Position numbers and translations under genes: made by a program
From: Methanoregulaceae archaeon
GTDB lineage: Archaea; Halobacteriota; Methanomicrobia; Methanomicrobiales; Methanospirillaceae
DNA length: 10,527 bases
NCBI GenBank assembly: GCA_019695435.1
Contig: JACTVF010000060.1
Span: 1-10,527, forward strand
Direction of reading: 5' to 3'
Notes under the pieces: model-generated
Database searches by the model: none
Told to the model about the DNA's origin: nothing
What the model saw: only the letters and a program-made list of their open reading frames with translations
Part shown: in pieces, positions 5,029 to 10,527 of the stretch
How the letters are laid out: every line of letters begins with the position of its first letter
How positions within the stretch are numbered: position 1 is the first letter of the stretch

Positions 5029-6018
5029 TTGACATATGGAATTGAATTTGTACCAGGAAATGTCAATGTAAAGCAGGTTGTCAACTTCTGTAAACTTGCT
5101 GAAAACAAAGATATAGACTTTGCATGGATCACTAACCACTACAACAACCGACACTGTTATGCAGTCCTTGCCGCTGTAGCACAGGCAACCACCACCATTA
5201 AAATGGGTCCGGGTATTATGAACTCGTTTACCGATACACCGGCCGCCATGGCATCGTTCTTCTGCACATTGAACGAGATCTCTGACGGGCGTGCAACGCT
5301 CGGTATCGGACCCGGTGACCTCTCGACGCTCCCGAAGATCGCTATTCAGGGTGAGAAGCCGGTCGCCCGTCTCGAAGAGGCAGTCGTGCAGATCCGGAAG
5401 CTCTGTGCCGGTGAACAGGTTAACAAGTCCGGCATGAAGTTCTTTGATTACGATGGTGCGAAGCTGACTGGTGTTACCCTTCCCGACAAGAAGAAGGGTG
5501 TTCCAATCTACATCGGTGCACAGGGACCCAAGGTTCTTGAACTCGCCGGAAAGGTTGGAGACGGTGCATTGATCAATGCATCCAACCCGAAGGACTTCCA
5601 CATCGCTATCCCGATCATCAAGAAGGCCAGCGATGCAGTTGGCAAGAAGAACTTCGATGTCGGTGCGTACACCGCAATGTCGATTGACCGCAGCGAGAAG
5701 AAGGCACGCAATGCAGCAAAGATCGTTGCAGCATTCATTGCAGCCGGCTCTCCGGAAGCACTGCTCACCCGCCACGGTCTTGACCTCAACAATGTCGCCA
5801 AGATCAAGGCAGCACTCGGCAAGTTTGACTTCAAGTCAGTCGGAGAACTCGTTGGAGACAAAGAGATCGATGCATTCACCATCGCAGGTACCCCTGAAAT
5901 GGTCAAGGCAAAGTGCGAAGACCTTACAAAGGCCGGCGTTACCCAGATCATCTTTGGTTCACCACTCGGTCCCGACATGACCACCTCTATCCGCCTCCTC
6001 GGCAAGTATGTCATATAA
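5029..6018 (+). CDS. mer: F420-dependent 5,10-methylenetetrahydromethanopterin reductase
   Basis: Mer reduces methylene- to methyl-tetrahydromethanopterin with F420H2, the step before methyl transfer to coenzyme M. It is a cytoplasmic enzyme with the luciferase-like TIM-barrel fold. The 329 residues match the usual length (about 320-330). The N terminus TYGIEFVPGN is typical, followed by DFAWITNHYNNRHCYAVLA, ISDGRATLGIGPGD and GVPIYIGAQGPKVLELAGKVGDG, regions conserved in the family. The start is TTG, chosen for its ribosome binding site and because the family N terminus begins right there. It has its own promoter and is followed by a clear terminator, so it is probably monocistronic. Its codon choice is smoother and richer in preferred codons (AAG, GTT, GGT, ATC) than that of its neighbours, as expected for an abundant enzyme. 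Confidence 0.97.
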   Translation: MTYGIEFVPGNVNVKQVVNFCKLAENKDIDFAWITNHYNNRHCYAVLAAVAQATTTIKMGPGIMNSFTDTPAAMASFFCTLNEISDGRATLGIGPGDLSTLPKIAIQGEKPVARLEEAVVQIRKLCAGEQVNKSGMKFFDYDGAKLTGVTLPDKKKGVPIYIGAQGPKVLELAGKVGDGALINASNPKDFHIAIPIIKKASDAVGKKNFDVGAYTAMSIDRSEKKARNAAKIVAAFIAAGSPEALLTRHGLDLNNVAKIKAALGKFDFKSVGELVGDKEIDAFTIAGTPEMVKAKCEDLTKAGVTQIIFGSPLGPDMTTSIRLLGKYVI

Positions 6019-6041
6019 GCAGATCTAAACCATCTGCTTTT
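6018..6041 (+). terminator. Hairpin plus T-tract terminator of mer
   Basis: AGCAGAT (6018-6024) and ATCTGCT (6032-6038) make a perfect 7-bp stem with a 7-base loop, directly followed by TTTT. The stem begins within the stop codon. Confidence 0.7.
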
Positions 6042-6057
6042 AAATACCGCCGAAAAA

Positions 6058-6103
6058 GTCCCCTTTGGGGACTGTGGCAGATAGTAAAAAATCCTTTTTT
6101 TTT
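6058..6103 (+). terminator. Second hairpin and oligo-T run after mer
   Basis: GTCCCC-TTT-GGGGAC (6058-6072) is a compact 6-bp hairpin. A run of nine T at 6095-6103 follows after about 22 bases. The T run alone is a strong archaeal termination signal, so this may act as backup for the first hairpin. Confidence 0.55.
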
Positions 6104-6217
6104 GACGTTGACATCCCGTGTGGGGGAACCGGTGTATGCAGAAATGTCATATCCGCTTTAAGGGAAAATTGCAAATGACTATCTGGTCCCGAAGAGTACT
6201 CCCTTTAGGATAAGGAC

Positions 6218-7144
6218 ATGTTTACCGTCTCTGATGTTGCAACCGGGAGAGGAATCCTCCAGTACCGGGAGGAATTCCTGACCGGCCTGCGGTGCCGGAT
6301 CAGTCCGGAGCGGCTTAAAAGACACATTGATCAGACCATCTCCCTTCCCGAGAACTCGGCAGATTGTCCCTTCTGCCGGGAGAATATTTTTTCAATCACG
6401 CCAACGTTTGCTGACGGGAATCGTATCCTTAAGGGTGAGAGCGTCACGTTTCCCAACATGTTCCCGTTCTCCGCTTGGCATACGGTAACCGTGATCACAC
6501 GGGATCATATGGTGCCTGTCTTTTCCCGGCAGCAGATCGCGGATGCACTCATGGCTCAGATCGAATCGCTTCTCAGGTTCGACGGATATCCCAGCATCAA
6601 CTGGAATTTCCTTCCTTCTGCCGGGGCAAGTATCGTTCATCCACATCTTCAGGGAATCGCCGATCGGCGTCCCTCATGGATGGCAGAGCGGTATTTGACT
6701 GCCTGTAAAGAATATCACGCACGGACCGGGAACCGGTACTGGGACGACGTACGGGAGCAGGATCGGTCTTCCGACCGGTACCTCTTTGGCGACGAAATCC
6801 TCTGGTCTGCCCACGCGGTACCGGTGGGAGAGCGCGAGGTACGGGGCCTCTTACCGGTCGCCCGGCTGGATGAACTGGAGAGCTACATCGATTCTCTTGC
6901 CGGAGGGATCGTCGAAGTGCTTTCACTCTACCGGAAACTGGGCACACACGCGTTTAACATGGCCATCTTTTTTGGCAGGGAAAAAACAGAGGAGTTCTCT
7001 GCCTTCTGCTCGCTCATCTCCCGGATCAACCCGAATCCCTTATCGACGAGCGACTCAGCATTCATGGAGCGTCTCCACAACGAACCCATCATCCTTACAC
7101 TGCCCGAGGATCTCGGCCGGTACTACCGGAACGAGGGCCGGTGA
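6218..7144 (+). CDS. Galactose-1-phosphate uridylyltransferase-like protein (HIT superfamily)
   Basis: The protein has 308 residues. CPFC at 50-53 is the zinc-type Cys pair of GalT enzymes. FPNMFPFSAWH (78-88) matches the GalT FPN-x-FPF segment. SAGASIVHPHLQG (134-146) is the HIT-superfamily active site, with His143 the likely nucleophile that would carry the nucleotidyl group. Later segments (about residues 185-300) are not recognised. The HPH is followed by Leu-Gln rather than the Gly-Gln of typical GalT, and preceded by SIV rather than SNP, so the substrate may not be galactose-1-phosphate; another sugar phosphate or an ADP/UDP transfer is possible. The start has AGGA seven bases upstream. 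It stands alone between mer and mtd, with a terminator before it and mtd converging from the other side. Confidence 0.75.
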   Translation: MFTVSDVATGRGILQYREEFLTGLRCRISPERLKRHIDQTISLPENSADCPFCRENIFSITPTFADGNRILKGESVTFPNMFPFSAWHTVTVITRDHMVPVFSRQQIADALMAQIESLLRFDGYPSINWNFLPSAGASIVHPHLQGIADRRPSWMAERYLTACKEYHARTGNRYWDDVREQDRSSDRYLFGDEILWSAHAVPVGEREVRGLLPVARLDELESYIDSLAGGIVEVLSLYRKLGTHAFNMAIFFGREKTEEFSAFCSLISRINPNPLSTSDSAFMERLHNEPIILTLPEDLGRYYRNEGR

Positions 7145-7171
7145 GCACAGTCAAGGATTACGAAGTGTAGT

Positions 7172-7188
7172 AAAAAAGAAGAAAAAAA
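7172..7188 (-). terminator. T-rich terminator of mtd
   Basis: On the minus strand, seven T, C, two T, C and six T follow 9 bases after the mtd stop. It lies in the 53-base gap between the convergent GalT-like and mtd genes. Confidence 0.7.
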
Positions 7189-7197
7189 TGAATAAAT

Positions 7198-8040
7198 TTA
7201 CTCGAATTTTGCAACGAGTTTGGTCTTACGGACGAGCGTGCCATCCTTCTTGTGGGGCTGGCGCAGGATGCAGTCGCCTGCTTTCTCGAGCTCGCGGGCC
7301 TGGTCACAGAGAGCTGCTGCGGTCCTCATCATTTCGTGAGCGCTTGCAACGATCGGGATGTATTTCTCCCATTCCTTGGTCATGAAGCAGCCTTTGACGT
7401 TCTGGCCTGCAACAGCCATGGCGATCTCATGGGCGGCGCGTGCCTTTGCAAGTGCGAAGGGGTTGGCGAACTCGCCGTCGACCGCCTTATCGGTGGTCAT
7501 GATGATCTTGGGGAGCTCGATTTCTGTGCCCTTCTTTCCTGCCTTGACCTGGTCGATGACCTTGTCGAGAGCGAGCTGGAGTTTGCGGAACGCACCGGTC
7601 AGTGCGAGTACCTTGATGAGGTTGCTGTTGTAGTCTGCCATCTCGATGGGGTCGAGGAACTCGCGGCGTGCACCGATCATGGAGTCTGCCTTCATGATGA
7701 TATAGCCGAACTTGGTGTCAGCCTTGACACCTTCCCACTCCTTCTTCGTGGTTACATCATCAGTGATGATGATAGTCGGGATACCTGCTGCAGCGAGCTG
7801 TTCGCGGGCTCCGGTCGGGCCGGGAAGGACCCCGTTGGGGGAGACTACAATACAGAAGTCCGGTTTATATGCCTTCAGGTTGGAAACTACACGGTCGACG
7901 TCTGCCGGCTCGAGTTTTGTACCGCTGGTCGCCATGAATGTCTGCATATCTTCACGGTCTGCTCGCTCATCGAGAAGCAGTTCTGCCATTACACCACTTG
8001 CAATATTGCCTAACTTGGCAACTCCTACTTTAACAACCAT
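7198..8040 (-). CDS. mtd: F420-dependent methylenetetrahydromethanopterin dehydrogenase
   Basis: Mtd reversibly converts methenyl- to methylene-tetrahydromethanopterin with F420H2, one step before Mer. It is cytoplasmic and has no similarity to other dehydrogenases. The 280 residues fit the family (about 275-285). Typical stretches are [14 protein letters not shown] at the N terminus, [47 protein letters not shown] and the C-terminal [22 protein letters not shown]. The ATG has AGAGGTGA seven bases upstream, the strongest ribosome binding site in the window apart from that of rpl4. A terminator follows. It shares a 344-base divergent region with tfx. Confidence 0.97.
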   Translation of the reverse strand: MVVKVGVAKLGNIASGVMAELLLDERADREDMQTFMATSGTKLEPADVDRVVSNLKAYKPDFCIVVSPNGVLPGPTGAREQLAAAGIPTIIITDDVTTKKEWEGVKADTKFGYIIMKADSMIGARREFLDPIEMADYNSNLIKVLALTGAFRKLQLALDKVIDQVKAGKKGTEIELPKIIMTTDKAVDGEFANPFALAKARAAHEIAMAVAGQNVKGCFMTKEWEKYIPIVASAHEMMRTAAALCDQARELEKAGDCILRQPHKKDGTLVRKTKLVAKFE

Positions 8041-8047
8041 TAAAATT

Positions 8048-8055
8048 TCACCTCT
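8048..8055 (-). promoter_or_regulatory. Ribosome binding site of mtd
   Basis: Minus-strand AGAGGTGA, seven bases before the ATG, matches the complement of the 16S rRNA 3' end over at least seven bases. Confidence 0.75.
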
Positions 8056-8090
8056 ATTTTGTTTTATAGAACGTTATTATGACCCGGTAT

Positions 8091-8100
8091 TCTTATAAAG
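8091..8100 (-). promoter_or_regulatory. TATA box of mtd
   Basis: Minus-strand CTTTATAAGA would start transcription near 8067, giving a leader of about 26 bases that contains the ribosome binding site. A second TATA-like TCTATAAAAC (8061-8070) is closer but would start transcription at the start codon and exclude that site, so it is less likely. Confidence 0.55.
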
Positions 8101-8337
8101 ATTTTGAAATCATTTTTTACGCCGGATATGCATTTCTTTGTTTTTGGGTTGCAGCATTTGTATTATATCGGATATGCGGTGCGCGCCGGAAAATTGGATG
8201 AGAAAAGGGAACATATTTGTCTCAAGACAGTTATTCCTCACCCAACAATGACGTCTTGTTCTTTACTTGACAAAAGTGGCTCTTCTATGGGTGCAATTTT
8301 TTCGATGGGTACATATCAAAACCGTACATGGATTTTT
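8101..8337. promoter_or_regulatory. Divergent mtd/tfx regulatory region with repeated motifs
   Basis: No supported gene. CGGATATGC occurs twice in direct orientation (8123-8131 and 8169-8177, 46 bases apart). TGTCT-CA-AGACA (8218-8229) is a perfect inverted repeat, and its CAAGAC half recurs inverted at 8253-8258. GTACAT occurs twice near the tfx TATA box (about 8309 and 8324). These are candidate binding sites for Tfx or another regulator. Confidence 0.35.
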
Positions 8338-8345
8338 GTATATAC
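8338..8345 (+). promoter_or_regulatory. TATA box of tfx
   Basis: GTATATAC preceded by T-rich sequence; expected transcription start near 8367. This lies downstream of the farthest possible ATG (8328) and so favours the start at 8385 or 8394. Confidence 0.5.
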
Positions 8346-8384
8346 CACAATGTTAACGAAAAGTGTTTAAGTTGCCATGATGGA

Positions 8385-8798
8385 ATGGATAGTATGAAAG
8401 ATGGTCTTCTCACCGACAGGCAGAGGGAAGTGCTCCGGTACCGGAAACAGGGAATGACCCAGCAGCAGATCGCCGACATCATCAACACTTCAAAAGCAAA
8501 TGTCTGTACGATTGAAAAATCTGCAATGGAAAATATACGGCGCGCAAAAGAAACACTCGAATTTTTGTATACTCTCGACGCCACGCATCTCTGCACCATT
8601 CCTTCAGGGACAGACCTGTTCGAAGTCCCGAGCATGATATTTGCCGAAGCTGAAAAAGTCAAGATCAAGGTGAAGTACGATACGATCTCCCTCATCAACC
8701 GGCTCCGGGAAGCCCGTCCGCAGTCATACAAGGCCCGGTGTATCTGTGAGGATGTGCAGATCTATATCACCGATGAAGGAGAGATCTATTTCGGATAA
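8385..8798 (+). CDS. tfx: Tfx-family helix-turn-helix DNA-binding protein
   Basis: Tfx of Methanothermobacter thermautotrophicus binds near the fmdECB promoter and is thought to activate it in response to molybdate. With the chosen start the protein has 137 residues. The N-terminal helix-turn-helix is clear: LLTDRQREVLRYRKQGMTQQ (8-27), QIADIINTSKANVCTIEKSA (28-47), then ENIRRAKETLEFL. This matches the Tfx/sigma-70 region 4-like pattern. The C-terminal half (VPSMIFAEAEKVKIKVKYDT...EDVQIYITDEGEIYFG) is the family's second domain of unknown ligand. ATG at 8328 would add 19 Cys-rich residues but lies upstream of the expected transcription start; ATG at 8394 is also possible. It is divergent from mtd, which suggests regulation of that gene or autoregulation; this is inference. 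Confidence 0.85.
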   Translation: MDSMKDGLLTDRQREVLRYRKQGMTQQQIADIINTSKANVCTIEKSAMENIRRAKETLEFLYTLDATHLCTIPSGTDLFEVPSMIFAEAEKVKIKVKYDTISLINRLREARPQSYKARCICEDVQIYITDEGEIYFG

Positions 8799-8878
8799 CT
8801 GGTACAGCGCCGATTTACCTCTGGTCATTTGGGATTGCAGGTTAATGCGGGATCGATGTGTCGTTCCCGGGACGCTGG

Positions 8879-8915
8879 CATAAATATATATGCCGTTTTA
8901 ATCAATATTTAAGGA
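8879..8915 (+). promoter_or_regulatory. TATA box and ribosome binding site of a small ORF
   Basis: CATAAATATATATG (8879-8892) is a strong TATA-like element. AAGGA (8911-8915) lies seven bases before ATG 8923. The predicted transcription start is near 8911, so the two signals would sit very close together. Confidence 0.4.
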
Positions 8916-8922
8916 AGCCGAT

Positions 8923-9072
8923 ATGGGGGTATCCCTGCTGTACACACGTATGGTGTGTGCGCAGCAACGGCGGTATCAGGCCCGAATTGACACAGGGCAT
9001 GATGCTGCCGTGGGTATTTCCCCGATTGGTGACCTCCGCATTGATGTGGAGGATCCCGAGAAGGAGTTGTGA
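8923..9072 (+). CDS. Small hypothetical protein, possibly the first part of a broken gene
   Basis: A 49-codon frame preceded by a TATA element and AAGGA at good spacing. The product begins MGVSLLYTRM and contains YQARIDTGHDAAVGISP and GDLRIDVEDPEKEL, an ordinary charged and hydrophobic mix that looks protein-like. I do not recognise a family. Right at its TGA another frame opens (GTG at 9069, 27 codons to TGA at 9150-9152) whose product (RHNGLTELDLTVTYRW) could read as a continuation, so a frameshifted or decayed gene is possible. It could also be a genuine small protein, or chance. Confidence 0.35.
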   Translation: MGVSLLYTRMVCAQQRRYQARIDTGHDAAVGISPIGDLRIDVEDPEKEL

Positions 9073-9410
9073 TTCGTCACAACGGGCTGACAGAGTTGGA
9101 TCTGACCGTGACGTACAGGTGGACGTTTTCTGAAACGAGCCTGTTCTCCTGAAAAATGCAGGGGATGCGTCAATGTCAGGGTCTTCTTTCGCGAGAAAAA
9201 GAAACGCCTGGAATTCACCGGGTGGCGGGATGTCTTCATCCACGCTGCCCGGTTTCCGGGGCAACCGGTACATGGTCAGGATCAGATAGTATCCTCGAAA
9301 TGCGGGTAGTATTTACGTCCTTTCCGATGATGCCGGATCGCGTGTTGGCTTACCAGACAGGCAAGTGATATCACTTCAGTCTCGGATTCATCTCAAGAGT
9401 TCGTGTCCAG
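9073..9410. other. Stretch upstream of rpl3 without a convincing gene
   Basis: Open stretches occur in all three plus frames and two minus frames, none with a good start signal. One plus frame (9112-9309, no ATG) encodes a segment with Cys-x4-Cys-x2-Cys (CSPEKCRGC), then basic residues and FTGWRDVFIHAARFPGQP, which looks protein-like. It is in the same frame as the small ORF at 8923 but separated from it by four stop codons (9070, 9088, 9103, 9109). This may be relic coding sequence. A minus-strand 123-codon frame (8902-9273) overlaps it and is compositionally unconvincing. Confidence 0.3.
9363..9376. promoter_or_regulatory. Perfect 14-bp palindrome upstream of the rpl3 promoter
   Basis: AAGTGATATCACTT is fully self-complementary. 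It ends about 34 bases before the rpl3 TATA box, a position suited to a dimeric regulator. No known regulator is assigned. Confidence 0.35.
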
Positions 9411-9417
9411 TATAAAC
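9411..9417 (+). promoter_or_regulatory. TATA box of the rpl3 operon
   Basis: TATAAAC followed by an A-rich stretch. The expected transcription start is near 9439, giving a leader of about 11 bases. A weak ribosome binding site AAGGAT (9434-9439) lies at that edge. Confidence 0.5.
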
Positions 9418-9449
9418 AAAAAACACGAATGAAAAGGATTGATTGACAC

Positions 9450-10463
9450 ATGCCAAAGATAAACAGACCACGCCGAGGCTCACTGGCATTCAGCCCACGA
9501 AAACGTGCACAGAGCCCCATACCAAAATACAAGTCCTGGCCACAGCACACCGGCGCACCCGCGTTGCTTGGCTTTGCCGGTTACAAAGTGGGGATGACGC
9601 ATGTTCTCATGGTGGATGACCACAAAGACAGCCCGACCGAAGGCAAGGAGATTATGGTCCCGGTAACGATCATAGAGATCCCGACCATGAAAGTTGCCGC
9701 CATCCGGGCATACTCGCAGGATACCTACGGCAAACATGCGTTCACGGAGATATGGGCAGAGCCGCTGGACAGCCAGCTCTCCCGCAGGGTGACCGTACCC
9801 AAGAACTACGACAGCGCGGCAGCGAAAAAGAAATTTGCTGACGCCCTTGCCGCAAACCTGGTGGCAGAGATCTACGCGGTTGCGTACACGCAGCCGGCAA
9901 CCATAACAGGTGTGCCAAAGAAGGTACCCGATATCATGGAGATCAAGATCGCCGGTGGGGACTGCGCGAAACAGTACGAGTTTGCTCTTGGGGTGCTCGG
10001 AAAGGAAATCCGGCTCAGCAATGTGATTGAGTCCGGTGCGTATGCCGACATCACGGCAATCACGATCGGTAAAGGCACGCAGGGACCGGCCAAGCGCTGG
10101 GGTGTTTCTCTCCGAAAGAGAAAACATTCTGTCGGCGGCAAAGAGCGTCACGTTGGTACGCTCGGGCCATGGAACCCCCACCACGTACGGTGGCAGGTCC
10201 CGCAAAGCGGCCAGATGGGTTTCCAGCAGCGCACCGAGTTCAACAAGCGCATTTTAAAGATCGGTGAGAACGGAGCCGAGATCACACCAGAAGGAGGCTT
10301 CCTCAATTACGGTGTGCTTCGGAGCGCATATGTTGTCATCAAGGGTTCCATTCCGGGCCCGGCAAAGCGCCTAATCCGTATCCGCCCGGCAATCCGCCAG
10401 GGAGAACATGTTGTACGGTCGCCCTCGATCCAGTTTGTGAGCGTCCAGAGCAAGCAGGGGTGA
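9450..10463 (+). CDS. rpl3: 50S ribosomal protein L3 (uL3), archaeal type
   Basis: uL3 binds 23S rRNA near the peptidyl-transferase centre and is an early assembly protein. At 337 residues it has the archaeal/eukaryotic length (bacterial L3 is about 210). Seen in order: basic N terminus [14 protein letters not shown] (7-20), [14 protein letters not shown] (41-54), [15 protein letters not shown] (204-218), and the central extension [20 protein letters not shown] (222-241) with [16 protein letters not shown] (242-257), the loop that in archaeal L3 reaches the catalytic centre. [14 protein letters not shown] (299-312) is near the end. ATG is chosen because the family starts with M-P-x-x-x-x-P-R-R-G. 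The rpl4 start follows 6 bases after its stop, as in the archaeal L3-L4-L23-L2 cluster. Confidence 0.97.
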   Translation: MPKINRPRRGSLAFSPRKRAQSPIPKYKSWPQHTGAPALLGFAGYKVGMTHVLMVDDHKDSPTEGKEIMVPVTIIEIPTMKVAAIRAYSQDTYGKHAFTEIWAEPLDSQLSRRVTVPKNYDSAAAKKKFADALAANLVAEIYAVAYTQPATITGVPKKVPDIMEIKIAGGDCAKQYEFALGVLGKEIRLSNVIESGAYADITAITIGKGTQGPAKRWGVSLRKRKHSVGGKERHVGTLGPWNPHHVRWQVPQSGQMGFQQRTEFNKRILKIGENGAEITPEGGFLNYGVLRSAYVVIKGSIPGPAKRLIRIRPAIRQGEHVVRSPSIQFVSVQSKQG

Positions 10464-10465
10464 TC
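10459..10465 (+). promoter_or_regulatory. Ribosome binding site of rpl4 overlapping the rpl3 stop
   Basis: GGTGATC is a 7-base match to the complement of the 16S rRNA 3' end and contains the TGA stop of rpl3, four bases before the rpl4 ATG. It implies tightly coupled translation. Confidence 0.7.
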
Positions 10466-10469
10466 AGAG

Positions 10470-10527
10470 ATGAAAGCGCAGGTTAAGACAATTGAAGGCG
10501 GAGTGGCAAAGGACATCGAACTCCCGG
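10470..10527 (+). CDS. rpl4: 50S ribosomal protein L4 (uL4), N-terminal fragment cut by the window end
   Basis: The first 19 codons read MKAQVKTIEGGVAKDIELP, the usual N terminus of archaeal L4 (K-A-x-V-x-x-x-x-G-x-x-x-x-x-I-x-LP). It follows rpl3 by 6 bases with a strong ribosome binding site. uL4 lines the polypeptide exit tunnel. The rest lies beyond the window. Confidence 0.9.
   Translation, partial: MKAQVKTIEGGVAKDIELP

Noticed and set aside
4984..5775. Minus-strand ORF of 263 codons opposite mer
   Set aside because: Mirror of the strongly biased mer codons; Cys- and Leu-rich translation with no family resemblance.
7252..8013. Plus-strand ORF of 253 codons opposite mtd
   Set aside because: Antisense shadow of mtd; mtd is certain by sequence and has its own signals.
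8104..8370. Plus-strand ORF of 88 codons between mtd and tfx
   Set aside because: It spans the mtd and tfx promoters, has no ribosome binding site and no recognisable product.
8902..9273. Minus-strand ORF of 123 codons upstream of rpl3
   Set aside because: No ribosome binding site or promoter seen, Ser/Thr/Pro-rich translation; the plus strand has better start signals.
9480..10205. Minus-strand ORF of 241 codons opposite rpl3
   Set aside because: Shadow of the certain rpl3 gene.

Overview
The window is chromosomal DNA from a methanogenic archaeon, most likely of the order Methanomicrobiales. Two genes of the hydrogenotrophic C1 pathway (mer and mtd), the archaeal nitrogen regulator NrpR, a Tfx-type regulator and an archaeal-length ribosomal protein L3 followed by L4 all point that way. 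Promoters are archaeal (TATA boxes, short leaders) and several genes carry ribosome binding sites of the GAGGTGA type. No insertion sequence, CRISPR array or prophage gene was seen.

Layout, left to right. (1) 1-397: the 3' end of a membrane-anchored surface protein. (2) 398-830: a gene-poor stretch holding an oligo-T terminator, an isolated strong promoter with no protein gene behind it and several inverted repeats. (3) 831-902, minus: tRNA-Arg(UCG). Its promoter lies back to back with that of the next gene. (4) 959-2352, plus: a two-gene unit, a dUTPase of the dCTP deaminase family and nrpR, overlapping by ATGA. (5) 2342-4669, minus: a large tubulin/FtsZ-superfamily protein whose second half is a long low-complexity tail. 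It converges on nrpR with an 11-base overlap. (6) 4670-5028: a divergent promoter region with a 24-bp near-perfect palindrome in front of the tubulin-like gene. (7) 5029-6018: mer, starting at TTG, followed by a hairpin and oligo-T terminator. (8) 6218-7144: a GalT/HIT-superfamily nucleotidyltransferase-like protein. (9) 7198-8040, minus: mtd. (10) 8041-8384: a divergent regulatory region, then tfx (8385-8798). (11) 8799-9449: a 650-base stretch with one well-signalled small ORF, broken reading frames and a 14-bp palindrome. (12) 9450-10527: rpl3 and the first codons of rpl4, the start of the ribosomal protein operon.

How it fits together. Mtd and Mer catalyse the two consecutive F420H2-dependent reductions of methenyl- to methylene- to methyl-tetrahydromethanopterin. 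They lie about 1.2 kb apart on opposite strands with only the GalT-like gene between them. Tfx is known as a DNA-binding regulator of a methanogenesis operon in Methanothermobacter, and here it stands divergent from mtd, so it may control that gene, itself, or both. The least understood item is the tubulin-like protein. It keeps FtsZ-like features in both GTPase subdomains but has a degenerate signature loop and a tail of about 390 residues ending in a short FtsZ-CTP-like acidic-aromatic peptide. Its promoter carries the most elaborate symmetry in the window.
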